From contig DEUP01000013.1 in NCBI GenBank assembly GCA_002362625.1, positions 18,691 to 31,907 on the forward strand: a DNA stretch of 13,217 bases. Reading direction: 5' to 3'. Both the position numbers and the translations under genes were made by a program. The notes under the pieces are model-generated. The model was not told where the DNA came from. It did no database searches and saw only the letters and a program-made list of their open reading frames with translations. The DNA comes from Clostridiales bacterium UBA3259 (lineage in GTDB: Bacteria > Bacillota_A > Clostridia > Oscillospirales > Oscillospiraceae). Each line of letters begins with the position of its first letter. Position 1 is the stretch's first letter. Below are positions 11,692 through 13,217 of the stretch, piece by piece.

Positions 11692-11732
11692 ATTAAGAAA
11701 TTTTGAAAATTTTCTGCAGGGGTCAGAAGCCC

Positions 11733-11761
11733 TTGCGTCCGGATGGAAAATATGATATAAT
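11733..11761 (+). promoter_or_regulatory. Extended -10 promoter of the two-TM gene
   Basis: TTGCGT (11733-11738), 17-bp spacer ending in TGA, TATAAT (11756-11761). Start point near 11768, leader about 33 bases. Confidence 0.78.
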
Positions 11762-11800
11762 ACATCCATCAGTAGAAAAATGATTGTCCGGAGGTATATG

Positions 11801-12226
11801 ATGAAAAAATCCGGTAGTACAGCGGAGGTTCAGCCCGGTGCTGTATCCGCGCCCCAAAAACCCGGCGGTACGGCTCAGGTGAAAACGGCGCTGAGTAAGG
11901 TTAATTCTGTCATCAACACCATTGTGGTCTGGCTGTACCGGCTGCGCAAGCCGGTTCTGGCATCGCCCGTTGTTTATTATGCTCTGAAGCTGGCGTCTTA
12001 TAATATGGCGCATCTGCCGGAGCAGGTGGGTATCAATCTCCAGGTGTCCGGGGAATTTGCCCAGACGGTAAGCCGTCAGTTCGCGGTGGCCGGTCCCCTT
12101 GGACTGACCCTGGCCTGCCTGCTGCTGATGTTCTGCTCGAGGAAAGCGATTTACTCCTGGGCCATCAGCGTATTCACCCTGGCGCTGCCCCTGCTGCTGC
12201 TGTTCAGCAACGCCTATCCCTATTAA
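11801..12226 (+). CDS. Two-TM membrane protein of unknown function
   Basis: A 141-aa protein: a polar, Pro/Gly/Ala-rich N terminus (about residues 1-30), an amphipathic middle with a short hydrophobic stretch (VINTIVVWLY, about 37-46) and two clear membrane helices at the C terminus (about 95-112 and 117-136) ending SNAYPY. No enzymatic motif is visible. GGAGG (11790-11794) fits the ATG at 11801 best (6-base spacing); an ATG directly before it at 11798 and another at 11780 are alternatives. It has its own promoter and terminator. I do not recognise the family. Confidence 0.75.
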   Translation: MKKSGSTAEVQPGAVSAPQKPGGTAQVKTALSKVNSVINTIVVWLYRLRKPVLASPVVYYALKLASYNMAHLPEQVGINLQVSGEFAQTVSRQFAVAGPLGLTLACLLLMFCSRKAIYSWAISVFTLALPLLLLFSNAYPY

Positions 12227-12231
12227 CGGAA

Positions 12232-12261
12232 AGAAGGCCTGTTCACTGGGACAGGCCTTCT
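12232..12261 (+). terminator. Terminator-like hairpin after the two-TM gene
   Basis: A perfect 11-bp stem (12232-12242 with 12251-12261, arms AGAAGGCCTGT and ACAGGCCTTCT) and an 8-base loop, 5 bases past the stop. The downstream GAGTGTCTTGT is not a good T tract, so termination may be partial. Confidence 0.6.
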
Positions 12262-12358
12262 GAGTGTCTTGTCATATTCTATAAAAACCGAGAAGATCTG
12301 ACACAATTTTATTAGCAGTTTGTTCAAAGTTTCTTCACCAAATGCCCTGGGAATTTGG

Positions 12359-12507
12359 TATAATAAGGCTACAAGGTGAAGCAATGAGGAACGCCGATGC
12401 CGTGGAAATATTCGCGGATACGCCAACGGCCGCCCTGTGACACGCTGCTTCGAAAAAGAGGACATAAGAAAAGGGCAGCGGCTCAACCTTCTTGAGCCGC
12501 TGCGTAT
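12359..12507 (+). ncRNA. Candidate structured small RNA (or 18-aa micro-ORF) with own promoter
   Basis: The gap 12227-12567 has no ordinary gene. An extended -10, TGG plus TATAAT (12359-12364), faces right; no clear -35 is seen. Downstream, GAAGCA (12378-12383) can pair with TGCTTC (12446-12451), enclosing GCCGT/ACGGC (12399-12403 with 12426-12430), and the unit ends in a perfect 12-bp hairpin (12475-12503). The same stretch holds an 18-aa ORF (12384-12440, MRNADAVEIFADTPTAAL) after AAGGTG. A 7-bp repeat CTTCACC/GGTGAAG (12333-12339 with 12375-12381) brackets the promoter. It matches no RNA class I can name. Confidence 0.35.
12475..12503. terminator. Perfect 12-bp terminator hairpin, mainly for pgsA
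   Basis: GCAGCGGCTCAA (12475-12486) pairs with TTGAGCCGCTGC (12492-12503), loop CCTTC. The minus-strand side is followed by CCTTTTCTT, a usable T tract for the pgsA transcript. The plus side has only GTATTTG. Confidence 0.75.
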
Positions 12508-12511
12508 TTGA

Positions 12512-12560
12512 GGGAAACAGCAGCGCCGTCGGTTTTTAGCCGGCGGTGCCTTTGTTTCCC
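12512..12560. other. Long two-part hairpin downstream of pgsA
   Basis: Outer stem GGGAAACA/TGTTTCCC (12512-12519 with 12553-12560, perfect), a 3x3 internal loop, then a 10-bp GC-rich inner stem with two G-T pairs in the plus-strand reading (12523-12532 with 12540-12549) and a 7-base loop. It lies between the pgsA stop and the terminator at 12475-12503. It may guard the mRNA 3' end or act as a first terminator; it lacks a T run on either strand. Confidence 0.55.
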
Positions 12561-12567
12561 ATTCTTG

Positions 12568-13152
12568 TTATGTCTCCGAGTTCAGATCCTGAACCATGGC
12601 GTTTTTTCCAAAGTAAGCGAAAATATAGCTGACAAAGGAAATAACCAGGAAAGCCGTATCAACGGCGGCGATAGCCGTGATCCACGGATTCGGCATCCGG
12701 GGGAACAGCACCAGTACAATCAGACTGACAAACAGAACGGTGGTGCAGATTTTTCCTGCCATCAGAGCGCCAGAAAGCATCTTGCCTCGGCGAAGATGGA
12801 TCGCCCCCACAATGGCCTGGAACAGCTCCTTTACCACGAACAAAATCAGCACCGGCCGCAGCACAGGATGCTTCATAGACAGACAAAGGGTCAGGGTAAA
12901 CTGGGTAATCTTGTCTGCCAGGGGATCCAAAATCTTTCCCAGGGTGGAAACCATGTTGAATTTTCGGGCGATTTTACCGTCCACCATGTCCGTCAGACAG
13001 GACACGGCCATAATGGCAGCGGCCAGAAAATAGTGAAAATCGTCCGTGGCGTTGAGGTAGATGTAGGCGTAAACAGGCAGCAGAATCAGACGAAACAAAC
13101 TGAGCAGGTTGGGTATGGTGAATATTTCTTTTTTCCAGTTCCGGATAAACAT
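12568..13152 (-). CDS. pgsA: CDP-alcohol phosphatidyltransferase, PgsA type
   Basis: Integral membrane enzyme of 194 aa, the usual length, that most likely makes phosphatidylglycerophosphate from CDP-diacylglycerol and glycerol 3-phosphate. The full family signature is present: D55-x2-D58-G-x2-A62-R-x8-G72-x3-D76-x3-D80, with all four metal-binding Asp. Several hydrophobic helices cover about residues 12-35, 40-55 and 95-185. The start has IPNLLSLFRLILLP, typical of PgsA. GGGGAGGAA precedes the ATG at 13152. A related CDP-alcohol transferase (for example an Eukaryote-like cardiolipin synthase) cannot be fully excluded. Its substrate glycerol 3-phosphate is also the product of GlpK in this window, but the two genes are 9 kb apart and not co-transcribed. 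Confidence 0.92.
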   Translation of the reverse strand: MFIRNWKKEIFTIPNLLSLFRLILLPVYAYIYLNATDDFHYFLAAAIMAVSCLTDMVDGKIARKFNMVSTLGKILDPLADKITQFTLTLCLSMKHPVLRPVLILFVVKELFQAIVGAIHLRRGKMLSGALMAGKICTTVLFVSLIVLVLFPRMPNPWITAIAAVDTAFLVISFVSYIFAYFGKNAMVQDLNSET

Positions 13153-13194
13153 AGGGCGTTCCTCCCCGAAAAGTCAAAAAATACATTGTTCAAT

Positions 13195-13200
13195 ATTATA
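13195..13200 (-). promoter_or_regulatory. -10 hexamer of a probable pgsA promoter (truncated)
   Basis: Minus strand TATAAT. A -35 at 17-bp spacing would lie just outside the right edge of the window, so only half of the promoter can be seen. The leader to the pgsA ATG would be about 35 bases. Confidence 0.5.
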
Positions 13201-13217
13201 ATGCGTACTGAATAACG

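Noticed and set aside
12223..12486. Minus-strand open frame (87 aa) across the 12.3-kb gap
   Set aside because: It crosses two terminator hairpins, has no ribosome site and an irregular composition.
1..13217. tRNA, rRNA, insertion sequences, integrase, phage genes and CRISPR repeats
   Set aside because: None was found by reading both strands; the small peptide repeat at 9372-9819 has only two diverged copies and is not a CRISPR array.

Overview
The window looks like chromosomal DNA of an anaerobic, low-to-mid GC Firmicute, most likely a gut Clostridia member of the Oscillospirales type. The grounds are strong AGGAGG ribosome sites, extended -10 promoters (TGn before TATAAT-like hexamers), an S-box leader, a NiaR (YrxA/3H) regulator, a PfoR-like EIIC membrane protein and a possible sporulation operon. 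This placement is an inference from gene content and style; no phylogenetic marker was searched.

Layout. Positions 1-85 carry the promoter and truncated 5' end of a minus-strand SAM-I (S-box) riboswitch whose gene lies outside the window. Diverging from it is a rhomboid-like membrane protein with a zinc-ribbon tail (194-1066), which converges on a lipoprotein gene (1106-1750, minus). A plus-strand block follows: glycerol kinase glpK (1904-3403), a two-OB-fold SSB-like protein (3469-4080) and endonuclease III nth (4150-4785). A minus-strand membrane-anchored coiled-coil protein (4848-5396) diverges from niaR (5616-6128). niaR is followed by a PfoR/PTS_EIIC_2-type permease (6256-7374). The promoter of the permease gene abuts a 40-bp near-perfect palindrome that looks like both a NiaR operator and the niaR terminator.

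On the minus strand, 7563-9246 holds a CHAP-domain cell-wall hydrolase with its own promoter and a tight three-gene cluster of small proteins (73, 117 and 137 aa), possibly a sporulation cluster. From 9311 to 9912 there is no conventional gene. Instead there is a compact minus-strand unit: a strong promoter, two paralogous micropeptides of 29 and 28 aa (each preceded by the same GGCGG/CCGCC hairpin and the same ribosome site), a 32-aa ORF between them, and a strong intrinsic terminator. Its promoter overlaps the divergent promoter of an AraC-family regulator with a cupin domain (9996-10871). This micropeptide/AraC locus is the best candidate here for something undescribed.

The right end holds a YfcE-type metallophosphoesterase (10940-11449), a 60-aa membrane peptide that overlaps it tail to tail (11441-11623, minus), a two-TM protein (11801-12226), a non-coding stretch with a candidate structured RNA (12359-12507), and a CDP-alcohol phosphatidyltransferase of the PgsA type (12568-13152, minus). 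No tRNA, rRNA, insertion sequence or CRISPR array was seen.
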